Positions 26,425 to 35,556 of a stretch of DNA of 64,000 bases are shown piece after piece. The stretch is taken from assembly GCF_000308795.1 (NCBI RefSeq), contig NZ_BAGK01000188.1:1-64000 (forward strand), in the 5' to 3' direction. How positions within the stretch are numbered: the stretch's first letter is position 1; the number at the start of each line of letters is the position of its first letter. Made by a program: the position numbers and the translations under genes. The DNA comes from Nocardia thailandica NBRC 100428 (lineage in GTDB: Bacteria > Actinomycetota > Actinomycetes > Mycobacteriales > Mycobacteriaceae). The notes under the pieces are model-generated. The model saw nothing but the letters and a program-made list of their open reading frames with translations, was not told the origin of the DNA and did not search any database.

Positions 26425-28110
26425 ATGCGCGTCATGGCACAGCTCGCGATGGTCATGAACCTCGACAAGTGCATCGGCTGCCACACCTGCAGCGTCACCT
26501 GCAAGCAGGCGTGGACCAACCGCGGCGGCACCGAATACGTCTGGTTCAACAACGTCGAGACCCGGCCCGGCCAGGGCTACCCGCGCCGCTACGAGGACCA
26601 GGAGAAGTGGAAGGGCGGCTGGACGCTGAACAAGCGCGGCAAGCTCACCCTGAAGTCCGGTTCCCGGATGAAGCGGCTGATGAACATCTTCGCCAACCCG
26701 GACCTGCCGACCGTCGAGGACTACTACGAGCCCTGGAGCTACGACTACGACAACCTGCTCGCCTCCCCGCCGACCGACACCACCCCGGTCGCGCGGCCCA
26801 AGTCGCTGATCACCGGCGAGGACACCAAGGTCACCTGGGGCGCCAACTGGGACGACGACCTCGGGTCCGGCCCCGAGCAGGTGGGCAAGGACCCGCTGCT
26901 CGGCAAGCTCGAGGACAAGGTGAAACTGGAGTTCGAAGAGACCTTCATGTTCTACCTGCCGCGCATCTGCGAGCACTGTCTCAATCCCTCGTGCGCCGCC
27001 TCGTGCCCCTCCGGCGCGATCTACAAGCGCGCCGAGGACGGCATCGTGCTCGTCGACCAGGACAAGTGCCGCGGCTGGCGGCAGTGCATCACCGGCTGCC
27101 CGTACAAGAAGATCTACTTCAACCACAAGACGGGCAAAGCCGAGAAGTGCACCTTCTGCTACCCGCGCGTGGAGGTCGGCATCCCGACCGTGTGTTCGGA
27201 GACCTGCGTCGGCAGGCTGCGCTACATCGGCGTCATGCTCTACGACGCCGACGCCGTCCTCGAGGCCGCGTCGGTGCGGGACGACAAGGACCTCTACCCG
27301 GCCCAGCTCGGGGTGTTCCTCAACCCGCACGACCCGCGCGTCGTCGCCGAGGCCGAGGCCGCGGGCATCTCGCCGGAATGGATTCAGGCCGCCCAGGATT
27401 CGCCGGTCTACAAGCTGATCGTCGACTACCAGATCGCGCTGCCGCTGCATCCGGAATACCGGACCATGCCCATGGTCTGGTACGTGCCGCCGCTGTCGCC
27501 GGTGGTCGACGTGCTCAGCGAGACCGGGCACGACGGCGAGGACGCGCGCAACCTGTTCGGCGCCATCGACGCGCTGCGCATCCCGGTCGAGTACCTGGCC
27601 GAGCTGTTCACCGCGGGCGAGATCGGGCCGGTGCGCGCGGCGCTGCAACGACTGGCCGGGATGCGCTCGTTCATGCGCTCGGTGAACCTCGGCCAGGAAC
27701 CCGATCCCACCATCGCGCCCTCGGTCCGCCTCGAACCCGAGGAGATCGAGGCCATGTACCGGCTGCTCGCCATCGCCAAGTACGAGCACCGCTACGTCAT
27801 CCCGACCGGCGCCACCTCCCGCGCGCACGAACTCGATTCGCTGGCCACCGGCTGCTCGCTGGACACCGACGGCGGCCCCGGCATGACCGCCTTCGACCAG
27901 ATGGTGGAGAAGTTCTCCCTCACCGACACCAACACCGCTGCCCCCGAGCAGAAGTCGGGCCGGATCAACCTGCTCAACTGGGACGGCCGCAGCACCGAGG
28001 GCTTGGTCCCCACCACCGGGACCAACGGAAACGGTCACGGCGGCAACGGCGCCGCCGCGGCCGCCGCCGACAGCACCGCCGAGACCGCCGTCACCGGAGC
28101 CACGCCGTGA
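26425..28110 (+). CDS. narH: nitrate reductase beta subunit
   Basis: A 561-residue iron-sulfur electron-transfer subunit with four cysteine groups: CIGCHTCSVTCKQAW, CEHCLNPSCAASC, CRGWRQCITGC (the Trp marks the 3Fe-4S site) and CTFCYPR...CSETCVG. It carries electrons from NarI haem to NarG. The C-terminal 60 residues are a low-complexity Gly/Ala/Thr tail (NGNGHGGNGAAAAAAADST), longer than usual. ATG start after a GGAGAGG site; the stop overlaps narJ in a GTGA. Confidence 0.97.
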   Translation: MRVMAQLAMVMNLDKCIGCHTCSVTCKQAWTNRGGTEYVWFNNVETRPGQGYPRRYEDQEKWKGGWTLNKRGKLTLKSGSRMKRLMNIFANPDLPTVEDYYEPWSYDYDNLLASPPTDTTPVARPKSLITGEDTKVTWGANWDDDLGSGPEQVGKDPLLGKLEDKVKLEFEETFMFYLPRICEHCLNPSCAASCPSGAIYKRAEDGIVLVDQDKCRGWRQCITGCPYKKIYFNHKTGKAEKCTFCYPRVEVGIPTVCSETCVGRLRYIGVMLYDADAVLEAASVRDDKDLYPAQLGVFLNPHDPRVVAEAEAAGISPEWIQAAQDSPVYKLIVDYQIALPLHPEYRTMPMVWYVPPLSPVVDVLSETGHDGEDARNLFGAIDALRIPVEYLAELFTAGEIGPVRAALQRLAGMRSFMRSVNLGQEPDPTIAPSVRLEPEEIEAMYRLLAIAKYEHRYVIPTGATSRAHELDSLATGCSLDTDGGPGMTAFDQMVEKFSLTDTNTAAPEQKSGRINLLNWDGRSTEGLVPTTGTNGNGHGGNGAAAAAADSTAETAVTGATP

Positions 28111-28787
28111 GCCTGCTGTCGATCCGCAGGCGCCCGGCGCCCGCCACCGCACTCGCCGAACACGACCGGCGCGTGGTGTGGCGGCTGGCGGCGCTGCTGC
28201 TGGACTATCCCGGCCCGGCGACCCTCGACCTGGTCGACCGGCTGGCGGGCGCGGCGAGCGAACTGCCCGCCGAGGTCCGTGATCAGTTGCTGCCGGTCGT
28301 CGACCACCTGCGCGAGAACGACCCCATCGAACTCGCGCAGGCCTACGTCGAGACCTTCGACATGCGGCGCCGAGCCAGCCTGCACCTGACCTTCTACGCC
28401 TACGGCGACACCCGCAAACGCGGCATGGCGCTGCTGCGCTTCAAGCACGCCTACCGGCACGCGGGCGTGGAACTCGGCGACGAGGAACTGCCCGACCACC
28501 TGCCCGTCCTGCTGGAGTTCGCGGCCACCGTCGACCCGATCGGCGGCGAACGCCTGCTCGGCGAACACGTGCCGGTGCTGGAACTGCTGCGACTGTCGCT
28601 GGGCGACACCGGGTCCCCGTACGCGGGCGTCCTGGCCGCCGTCCTGGCGACCCTGCCCCCGGTGACCACCGCCGACCGCAGGCGCATCGCCGAACTCGCC
28701 GCGCAGGGACCGCCCGAGGAGGAAGTCGGGCTCGACCCCTTCGCCATCGACCCCTCGCTGTTCGACACATCGGAAGGCCGCAGATGA
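28107..28787 (+). CDS. narJ: nitrate reductase assembly chaperone
   Basis: A 226-residue all-helical NarJ/TorD-family chaperone that helps insert the molybdenum cofactor and attach NarGH to NarI. Typical segments are WRLAALLLDYP, YVETFDMRRRASLHLTFYAYGDTRKRG and LPDHLPVLLEFAA. It starts at a GTG overlapping narH, and its TGA overlaps the narI ATG, so the operon is read as one coupled unit. Confidence 0.94.
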   Translation: MSLLSIRRRPAPATALAEHDRRVVWRLAALLLDYPGPATLDLVDRLAGAASELPAEVRDQLLPVVDHLRENDPIELAQAYVETFDMRRRASLHLTFYAYGDTRKRGMALLRFKHAYRHAGVELGDEELPDHLPVLLEFAATVDPIGGERLLGEHVPVLELLRLSLGDTGSPYAGVLAAVLATLPPVTTADRRRIAELAAQGPPEEEVGLDPFAIDPSLFDTSEGRR

Positions 28788-29539
28788 ACGCCACCCTCCC
28801 CATCCCCGAAGGCGTCTGGCTGATCCTGCCCTACATCGCGGCCACCTCGTTCGTGCTCGGGCACGTGTGGCGCTACCGGTTCGACCAGTTCGGCTGGACC
28901 ACCCGGTCCTCGCAGATCTACGAGTCCCGGCTGCTGCAACTGGGCAGCCCGCTGTTCCACTTCGGCATGCTCGGCGTCTTCGGCGGGCACGTGCTCGGCC
29001 TGCTCGTCCCGGAGGCGTGGACCTCGGCCGTCGGGATCTCCGAGCACGCCTACCACGTGACGGCCGTCGGCCTCGGCTCGATCGCCGGGCTCATGGTCGT
29101 CGCGGGCGTCGGCATCCTCTGCTACCGCAGGCTGGTGGTGCCCGCGGTGCGGAAGGCGACCAGCCGCAACGACATCCTGATGTACACGCTGCTCACCCTC
29201 GCGCTGGTGACCGGCCTGCTCAACACCTGGGGCTCGAACCTGCTGTGGGGCACCTACAACTACCGCGAGACCGTCTCGCCGTGGTTCCGCAGCCTGTTCA
29301 CCATCCACCCCGAGCCCGCGCTCATGGTCGACGTGCCCTGGACCTTCCAGCTGCACGGGCTCGTCGTGCTGCTGCTGGTCGGCGTGTGGCCCTACACGCG
29401 GCTGGTGCACATGTTCAGCGCGCCGGTCGGCTACCTGACCCGGCCCTACATCGTGTACCGGAGCAAGGAGATCGACTCCCGCGACAAGACCCGGTTCGCG
29501 AAGGCCTGGGACGCGCCGGTCACCCCGGATCGGTGGTGA
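28784..29539 (+). CDS. narI: nitrate reductase gamma subunit, cytochrome b
   Basis: A 251-residue membrane protein with about five transmembrane helices that oxidises menaquinol and passes electrons through two b haems. Likely haem ligands sit in the HFGMLGVFGGHVLG pair and the C-terminal LHGLVVLLLVGVWPYTRLVHMFSAP pair. The N-terminus faces out, as in the family. Last gene of the operon. Confidence 0.95.
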   Translation: MNATLPIPEGVWLILPYIAATSFVLGHVWRYRFDQFGWTTRSSQIYESRLLQLGSPLFHFGMLGVFGGHVLGLLVPEAWTSAVGISEHAYHVTAVGLGSIAGLMVVAGVGILCYRRLVVPAVRKATSRNDILMYTLLTLALVTGLLNTWGSNLLWGTYNYRETVSPWFRSLFTIHPEPALMVDVPWTFQLHGLVVLLLVGVWPYTRLVHMFSAPVGYLTRPYIVYRSKEIDSRDKTRFAKAWDAPVTPDRW

Positions 29540-29601
29540 CACGGGCCCCGGACCAGGCATTTCCGGCCCGGCAACCGGAGGGCAACTATTAGGCTGCCGG
29601 T

Positions 29602-30309
29602 ATGACCCGTCGCACATTCGCTCTCCTGCTCGGTGCGGTGGCCGTGGCCACGGTCGCACCCTGGGCCCTGCCGCAGCCGGCCGCCACCGCCGCGGGCTGC
29701 GCCGACATCGCCGTCGTCTTCGCCCGCGGCACCGCCGAGCCGCCCGGCCTCGGCTGGACCGGCCAGTCCTTCACCGAGGCCGTCCGCGCCCGCGCGGGCG
29801 GCCGGACCGTGCAGGCCAGCCCCGTCGACTACCCCGCCAGCAGCGACTTCGGCGACACCCGCGCCTTCGCCCACACCGTGCTCGGCGGCATCCGGGACGC
29901 CCAGCAGCAGCTGATCGCCCTCGCCGCGACCTGCCCGGCCACCCGGATCGTGCTCGGCGGCTACTCCCAGGGCGCCGCGCTGGCCGGATTCACCACCATC
30001 GCCGGTGTCCCCGACGGGGTCTCGGAGGCCGACGCCGGCTATCTGCCGCCGCCGCTGCCCGCCGACATCGCCGGGCACGTCGCCGCGGTCGTCCTGTTCG
30101 GCGGGCCCTCGGACCGCTGGATGAACGACGTCGGCGCGCCCGCGGTCCGGGTCGGGCCCGCCTACGAGTCCAAGACCCTCGAGCTGTGCGTCGCGGGCGA
30201 CACGATCTGCGACGGCGCGCCCGCGGGGCCGCCCAACGGGCTGCACGTGCTCTACGCCGTCAACGGCATGACCCTGGAGGCCGCCGACTACGCGCTCGCG
30301 CGCGTCTGA
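29602..30309 (+). CDS. secreted cutinase-family esterase
   Basis: A 235-residue cutinase. The signal peptide (TRRTFALLLGAVAVATVAPWA, with twin arginine) ends near ATAAG; then CADIAVVFARGTAEPPG, nucleophile GGYSQGAAL, Asp in AGDTICDG and His in NGLHVLY. Four cysteines fit the two conserved disulfides. It hydrolyses ester bonds of lipids or polyesters outside the cell, like the mycobacterial Cut/Culp proteins. TAGGCT (29590-29595) lies 6 bases before the ATG, suggesting a leaderless message. Confidence 0.93.
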   Translation: MTRRTFALLLGAVAVATVAPWALPQPAATAAGCADIAVVFARGTAEPPGLGWTGQSFTEAVRARAGGRTVQASPVDYPASSDFGDTRAFAHTVLGGIRDAQQQLIALAATCPATRIVLGGYSQGAALAGFTTIAGVPDGVSEADAGYLPPPLPADIAGHVAAVVLFGGPSDRWMNDVGAPAVRVGPAYESKTLELCVAGDTICDGAPAGPPNGLHVLYAVNGMTLEAADYALARV

Positions 30310-30319
30310 GGTCCCCGCG

Positions 30320-30348
30320 CCGTGGGCCCGCTCAGAGCAGGCCCACGG
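30320..30348. terminator. hairpin shared by converging cutinase and LuxR-regulator genes
   Basis: CCGTGGGC (30320-30327) and GCCCACGG (30341-30348) form an 8-base stem with a 13-base loop; the right arm lies inside the last codons of the LuxR-family gene. Confidence 0.5.
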
Positions 30349-32947
30349 TGCGGGCATGGGCGATCGCCGCGGACCGGGCGTTGACGCCGAGCTTCTGGTA
30401 GATGCCGCGCAGATGGGTCTTCACGGTGTTGACCGAGACCCCCATGTCGGCGGCGATGCTCACCGCGGTCATCCCGGAGGGCAGCTGGCGCAGGACGATC
30501 AGCTCGGTGTCGGTCAGGTGCGCGGACCCCGTCGCCGTGCGGGCGCCGCGATGGCCGCGGATCTGCCCGACGAAGGTGTCGTACAGCCCGAAGCGGCCGC
30601 CGAACCGGTCGAGGATGTCCACCGCCGCGGGCACGTCGAGGAACGGGCGGACCAGGTTCTCCCCCACGGCCGCCGCGACCGCGCGCTCGAACGCCTCGTG
30701 CACCCGGCCGCCGCGGCCGAGCCGGTCGTAGGCCACCCCCGCCAGCAGCCAGGCCGTGACCTCGGTGAGCGGATGCAGGTCGCGCTCGGCGAGCAGGGGC
30801 TCGATCAGTTCCACGGTCGCGGCCGGGCGCTGGCCGTATTCGGTCAGCGCCGCCGCCGCGATCACGGTGTCGGGGGTCCGGCCGAGCACCTCGGTCGCGT
30901 GCTCGACGAGCTGCGCGGCCGTCGACTTGGCCTGCAACCGCAGCAGCAGCCACACGACCTGGGTGACCAGGCCGCCGGTGGCAGGCACGATGGGCGCCTC
31001 GTCGAGCAGCCGGTGCGCGTGGCGCACGATGCGGTCGGCGGCCACGCACCGGTCGGCCGCGTGATCGAAGTCGAGCAGGTCGCGCAGCAGCGCGGCGTGC
31101 CCCAGCGGCGCGGGCACGGTGGAGTCGGTGGGCTCGCCGGTCGGCACGGGCAGCGGCCGGGCGGCGTCCGCGCCGCGCAGGAACGCCGCGTAGGCCGCCA
31201 CGACGTGCGCGGTCGCCAGATCGGCGCGGCTGGACAGATCACCGGCTGGCGCGCAGGCGACGGCCCGGCCCGCCAGTTCCCCCATCCGGCCGACCCGCCC
31301 GAGCATGCCCTCCGCGACCGCCTCGGCCACCCGCGCGTGCAGCGCGATCCGGTGCAGGCCACGGTGTTCGGCGGTCACCAGCACGTGGCGCAGCGCGGCC
31401 GTCCCGCGCGCGGGTTCGCCGCCGTAGACCTCGGCCACGGCGCAGTGCAGCGCGGTGAAGCAGTCGAGATCGGGTTCGCCGGTGACCAGCGGCGCCCGCC
31501 GTCCGGCGGGCACCGCGGCGCCCGCCGCCACCGCCGCACCGACCGACACGGCCTGGTCCAGCGCCGCCTGCCAGGTCTCGGGCGCCGCCACCGCGTCGGG
31601 ACCGCTCGCGTGCGCCGACTCCAGATACACCTCGGCGGCCACGATCTCGCCCGCCACCACCGCCGCCGCGGCCCGCAGCAGCCGCACGAACCGGTCGCCC
31701 GCCAGCTCGGGGACCCGTTCGGCCGCCTCGATCAGCGGCAGGCCCGCGCCCTGGAACACCATGCGCGGCCCGTGTTCCCGCACGAAGCCCGCCAGGCCGG
31801 GCGCGCCCGGCACGGCGACGGTGTGGTCGAGGGCGGGCCGGAGCATGTCGGCGGCGGCGAACCAGCGCGCCGCCCGCTCGTGCCCCTCGGCCAGCAGGTC
31901 GGGGCGGGTGTGGGCCCGCTCGGCCAGCAGGTAGGCGCGCAGCATCGGGTGGTAGGTGTACCAGAGCAGGTCACCGTGGGCGACGGCGTGCAGCGGGAAG
32001 TTCGCGCGCAGCAGTTCGTCGAGGATGCGCGGGGCTCCCGGCCCGGCCAGGTCCTCGGCCAACGGCAGGCAGAACCGGTCGGGCACCGCGGTGGCCAGCA
32101 GGAAACCGAGGGTATCCTCGGGCAGGGTGTCCATGAGCTCGACGACGAGGAAGTCGGCCACCGCGTGGGCCGGGCGGGCCAGCGCGGTGAAGGCCGTCTC
32201 GCGGTCGCCGGCGTGCGCGGACAGGTAGATGGCGGCCATGCGGACCAGCGCGGCCCAGCCCTGGGTCAGGCCGGCGACGATCGCGATCTCCGGCTCGGTC
32301 AGCCGCACGTGGTGCTGGTCGAAGACGCGGGCGATCTGGCGGGACCCGAAGGCCAGTTCCGCGGAGCCGATCCGGGTGAGCCGCCGGGCCAGCTCGAGCT
32401 GGTGCCAGTGCAGCGGCGGGTCGAACCGGCCGGCGACCAGCACGGTGATCGGCGCGTGCGCGAGGAAGAGCTCGAGCGCGGCCAGCTGCATCGGGTCGGT
32501 GAGCAGGTGCGCGTCGTCGAGGACGAGCACCGTCGGGGTCGCGCGTTCCCGCAGCGCCTCGACCAGCCGCTCGGCGTAGCCCGCCGGGGCGGCCAGCGCC
32601 CCCTCGGTCACCAGGACGGCGGGCAGTCCGAGCGCCTCGGCGACGGCCGACCAGAGGTCGGCGGCCCGGGCGGGCCGGTCGGGGATCGCGAGCCACCCCA
32701 CCGTAACCTCGCCGCGGCGGGCGCCGAGGCGGGCCGTCCAGTCGGCCAGCAGGACGGTCTTGCCCGCCCCGGCGGGGCCGGTCAGCAGGACGGTGTGCCC
32801 GGCCTCGGCCATCGCCCGGTCGAGGCGGGCGATGATCTCGGGCCTGCGCACCGGCGCGAACGGCAGCGCGGGCAGGGTACCGGCGCCGAGCACAGCTACG
32901 GCCGAGCTAGCGTCGTGGCGATACGGCGAACCCGACGACATCGTCAT
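30332..32947 (-). CDS. LAL-type (large ATP-binding) LuxR-family regulator
   Basis: An 871-residue MalT/LAL-like regulator. The N-terminal STAND ATPase has Walker A LTGPAGAGKTVLL near residue 60 and Walker B TVLVLDDAHLL near residue 140. A long helical, repeat-like middle is followed by a C-terminal LuxR HTH (LTDTELIVLRQLPSGM; VSVNTVKTHLRGIYQKLG). Such proteins integrate ATP and an inducer to activate transcription. GGGGAG lies 5 bases before the ATG at 32947; a GTG two codons earlier is possible. It converges on the cutinase gene; whether it controls it is unknown. Confidence 0.92.
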   Translation of the reverse strand: MTMSSGSPYRHDASSAVAVLGAGTLPALPFAPVRRPEIIARLDRAMAEAGHTVLLTGPAGAGKTVLLADWTARLGARRGEVTVGWLAIPDRPARAADLWSAVAEALGLPAVLVTEGALAAPAGYAERLVEALRERATPTVLVLDDAHLLTDPMQLAALELFLAHAPITVLVAGRFDPPLHWHQLELARRLTRIGSAELAFGSRQIARVFDQHHVRLTEPEIAIVAGLTQGWAALVRMAAIYLSAHAGDRETAFTALARPAHAVADFLVVELMDTLPEDTLGFLLATAVPDRFCLPLAEDLAGPGAPRILDELLRANFPLHAVAHGDLLWYTYHPMLRAYLLAERAHTRPDLLAEGHERAARWFAAADMLRPALDHTVAVPGAPGLAGFVREHGPRMVFQGAGLPLIEAAERVPELAGDRFVRLLRAAAAVVAGEIVAAEVYLESAHASGPDAVAAPETWQAALDQAVSVGAAVAAGAAVPAGRRAPLVTGEPDLDCFTALHCAVAEVYGGEPARGTAALRHVLVTAEHRGLHRIALHARVAEAVAEGMLGRVGRMGELAGRAVACAPAGDLSSRADLATAHVVAAYAAFLRGADAARPLPVPTGEPTDSTVPAPLGHAALLRDLLDFDHAADRCVAADRIVRHAHRLLDEAPIVPATGGLVTQVVWLLLRLQAKSTAAQLVEHATEVLGRTPDTVIAAAALTEYGQRPAATVELIEPLLAERDLHPLTEVTAWLLAGVAYDRLGRGGRVHEAFERAVAAAVGENLVRPFLDVPAAVDILDRFGGRFGLYDTFVGQIRGHRGARTATGSAHLTDTELIVLRQLPSGMTAVSIAADMGVSVNTVKTHLRGIYQKLGVNARSAAIAHARTVGLL

Positions 32948-33079
32948 AGTCACTCCCCGAACTCGCAGCGTACGAGACGGCCATGCGGTGTTCCCACCGC
33001 GTCGGCATGCGAAACGTAACGCCGGGCACCGGCACTCAGCTATTTCGACGGCGGGCTCGTTACCAGATCGACGCCGGGC

Positions 33080-33295
33080 TCAATCGGGAAGCTGGGACAG
33101 GCCGACCAGGGTCAGCCCGAGGACATCGATGCGGGCCATGATGCCCCGCATCGCGGTGCTGTCGGGGACGGTGCCGTAGAGGGTCGTCGTGCCGGACGCG
33201 GAATGCTCGCTGCGGCGCAGTTCGGGGAAGGCCGCGATCGCGCGGTCGGAGAGTTCACCGTCGATGACGAACTGATACCGCACCGGTCCGGCCAT
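33080..33295 (-). CDS. small conserved-looking protein, 71 aa
   Basis: The family is not named here. It starts MAGPVRYQFVIDGELSDRAI and continues with FPELRRS, YGTVPDSTAMRGIMARIDVLGLTLVGL. It reads as a compact alpha/beta fold: strand, helix, strands around a GTTTLYGTVPD turn, then helix and strand, reminiscent of small ACT-like sandwiches. GAGGAGGG lies 9 bases before the ATG. It sits upstream of the LAL regulator on the same strand, about 130 bases away. Confidence 0.65.
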   Translation of the reverse strand: MAGPVRYQFVIDGELSDRAIAAFPELRRSEHSASGTTTLYGTVPDSTAMRGIMARIDVLGLTLVGLSQLPD

Positions 33296-33502
33296 CCGCG
33301 CTGCCCTCCTCGACCTCGTCGTCCGCCCGTCGGGAGCCACTCTGCCCTCCGCGCGGCGCACCCACCTCACCCACTGCGGATGAACCGCCGGACCGCCGCA
33401 CCAAGTTTTAAACGTTCATTTTTCTCAATCTTCCGCCGGGCGTTCTGTGCCGCACTACTGTCTGCTTCACCCCCGGGCCGGGGGCAGTACGAAGGAGTAC
33501 CC

Positions 33503-33928
33503 ATGAAGACTTACCGGGCACGGCGCGCCGGATTCGGGCTGACGGCATTCTCCGCGGTCGCCGCGGTATCGGTGCTGGTCGCGCCGCAGGCCTCGGCACT
33601 CGTGCAGGGCGTCACGGTGTCGGGAAGCACCCACTACGTCGGCACCGCCTACACGGTCACCGCCGACGTCACCGAGACCTCGTTCCTGTTCAAGGTGACC
33701 TTCACCGACAACGGCACCCAGATCGGCGAGCCGGTGTCGGTGAAGGACGGCAAGGCGACCATCTCCTGGACGCCGACCACCACCGGATCGCACACCATCA
33801 AGGCCGTGCAGGAGATCGTCAGCTCCAAGACGGTCACCGTCGAGGTGACCAACGCGCCGACGACCCCGGGCGGCGGCACCGGGACCGGCTCGTCGAACCT
33901 GCTGCCGACCGGCTCGGCCGGCCTGTAG
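33503..33928 (+). CDS. secreted protein with bacterial Ig-like domain
   Basis: A 141-residue exported protein. The signal peptide reads MKTYRARRAGFGLTAFSAVA with cleavage after ASA; one Ig-like domain follows (VTVSGSTHYVGTAYTVTADV...FTDNGTQIGEPVSVKDGKATISWTPTTTGSHTIKAVQ), then a short Gly/Thr/Ser tail. The domain type (Big_3-like) is found in surface and adhesive proteins, often as repeats; here it is alone. GAAGGAG precedes the ATG. An AT-rich tract (33405-33430) upstream may hold the promoter. Confidence 0.8.
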   Translation: MKTYRARRAGFGLTAFSAVAAVSVLVAPQASALVQGVTVSGSTHYVGTAYTVTADVTETSFLFKVTFTDNGTQIGEPVSVKDGKATISWTPTTTGSHTIKAVQEIVSSKTVTVEVTNAPTTPGGGTGTGSSNLLPTGSAGL

Positions 33929-34106
33929 CGCCCTCCGGCGGCCGTCGCGCTCCTCTCCGCGGCGGCCGCCGGCCCCTCCCGCTGTCCCGCGAAACAGTGC
34001 GCGGACCGCGGACTGAGCAGCGGTCACAGGATCGCGCGGGAAACGTGACCCCGTGCCCCCCGGTGGCGTTAACTCGAGGGGAAGGAGAAGTCAGAGAGGC
34101 AAGCCC

Positions 34107-35006
34107 ATGCAGACCTACGAGGGCGTCATCCGCTGGTTCGACCGGGTGCCCGCCGTCGCCGCGTTGATCGACGCCAAGCAGGACCGGCGGGTCTCGGTCG
34201 TCCTACCGACCCGCGACGACGAGACGACCGTCGCCGGCGTGCTCGCCTCGGTCCGGCCCCTGCTGGGCGGGCTGGTGGACGAGCTGCTCGTCGTCGACGC
34301 CGGGTCCGCCGACCGCACCGTCGCCCGCGCCCGTGCCGCGGGCGCGCTCGTCTACACCCGCGAAGAGGCCCTGCCCGAGGTACCGCCGCGTCCCGGACGC
34401 GGCGAGGTGCTCTGGCGGTCGCTCGCGGTGGCCACCGGCGACCTGGTGGTCTTCCTCGGCGCCGACCTCGCCCAACCCAACCCCGACCTCGTCCCCGCGC
34501 TGCTGGCACCCCTGCTCACCGACCCCGGCATCCAGCTGGTCAAGGGCTGCTACCGCCCCGGACCCGTGGCCACCGGCGGCGAGCGGATCGACCAGCTGGT
34601 CGCCCGGCCGCTGCTCTCGGCGCTGGCCCCCGCACTCGCCGAGGTCACCGAGCCCCTCGGCAGCGAATACGCCGCCACCCGCGCCCTGCTCACCTCGATC
34701 CCCTTCGCCGCGGGCGACGGCGCCGACCTCGGCGTCCTGGTCGACTGCTGGCAGCGCTACGGCCCCGGCGCCGTCGCCCAGGCCGACCTGGGCGAACCCG
34801 TGCCGCGCGCGTCCGCGCCCGAGGATCCGGGCGCGGCCAGCAGGCAGGTCATCGCGACGCTGCTCGACCGGCTCGGCATCCGCGACTCCGGCATCGGCGT
34901 CACCCGGCTGCTGCCCGACCGCGGCGCGTGGCGCCGCGAGCGCTCCGACGTCAGCCTGCTCGACCGGCCGCCGATGGCCGCGTTCGCCGGGCGGCACATC
35001 GCCTGA
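34107..35006 (+). CDS. GpgS-like glycosyltransferase with altered metal site
   Basis: A 299-residue GT81-type protein that resembles glucosyl-3-phosphoglycerate synthase: VVLPTRDDETTVAGVL, LVVDAGSADRT, TREEALPEVPPRPGRGEVLWRSLA, LVKGCYRP and SRQVIATLLDRLGI. The metal/nucleotide motif DSD reads GAD here (residues 118-120), and the metal-binding His after the NLG segment appears replaced (DLGEPVPRAS). True GpgS starts methylglucose-lipopolysaccharide synthesis with UDP-glucose and phosphoglycerate; this copy is probably a paralogue with altered or lost activity. It is preceded by the Ig-like gene on the same strand, about 180 bases away. Confidence 0.8.
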   Translation: MQTYEGVIRWFDRVPAVAALIDAKQDRRVSVVLPTRDDETTVAGVLASVRPLLGGLVDELLVVDAGSADRTVARARAAGALVYTREEALPEVPPRPGRGEVLWRSLAVATGDLVVFLGADLAQPNPDLVPALLAPLLTDPGIQLVKGCYRPGPVATGGERIDQLVARPLLSALAPALAEVTEPLGSEYAATRALLTSIPFAAGDGADLGVLVDCWQRYGPGAVAQADLGEPVPRASAPEDPGAASRQVIATLLDRLGIRDSGIGVTRLLPDRGAWRRERSDVSLLDRPPMAAFAGRHIA

Positions 35007-35025
35007 CCGGCGGCCCCGCCCCCGG

Positions 35026-35481
35026 CTAGACGCTGTCGTAGGCGCGCCGCAGCGCGGCGATGTCGAGCTTGGACATGCCACGCAGCGCGGTGCCGACCGC
35101 GATGGTGCGGGCCGGGTCGTCGCCGCCGAGCAGCGCGGGCAGCTGCGCCGGGACGACCTGCCAGGACACCCCGAACCGGTCGGTCAGCCAGCCGCACGAA
35201 CCCGGCGCGCCGCCGTCCTCGGTGAGCGCGTCCCAGATCCGATCGACCTCGTCCTGACCGTCGACCACGATCTGCAGCGAGGCCGCGTCGGTGTGCGGGT
35301 GACCGGGACCGCCGTTCATCAGCGTGACCGCGTGCCCGTCCAGGTCGAGGGTGACGATGAAGACGCTGCCGTCGCCCTGGCGGGTGGTCTCGACGACGCG
35401 CGAGTTCGGGACGACCTTCGCGTAGAGGTCGGCGGCCTCGGCGGCGGCGTTGTCGAACCAGAGGAAAGTGTTGACCGACAT
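35026..35481 (-). CDS. VOC-superfamily protein (PhnB-like)
   Basis: A 151-residue glyoxalase/bleomycin-resistance fold protein of the PhnB / 3-demethylubiquinone-methyltransferase-like group: FLWFDNAAAEAADLYAKVVPNS, VTLDLDGHAVTLMNGGP, DRFGVSWQVVP. Such proteins are common and mostly without known substrate. The next same-strand gene lies upstream at 35557. Confidence 0.85.
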   Translation of the reverse strand: MSVNTFLWFDNAAAEAADLYAKVVPNSRVVETTRQGDGSVFIVTLDLDGHAVTLMNGGPGHPHTDAASLQIVVDGQDEVDRIWDALTEDGGAPGSCGWLTDRFGVSWQVVPAQLPALLGGDDPARTIAVGTALRGMSKLDIAALRRAYDSV

Positions 35482-35556
35482 GATGTGCTCCTGACGACTC
35501 GAAGGGTTCGTGCTCTCATCACCTGGTCGGAGCCGTCACGCCGATCTCGACACATC

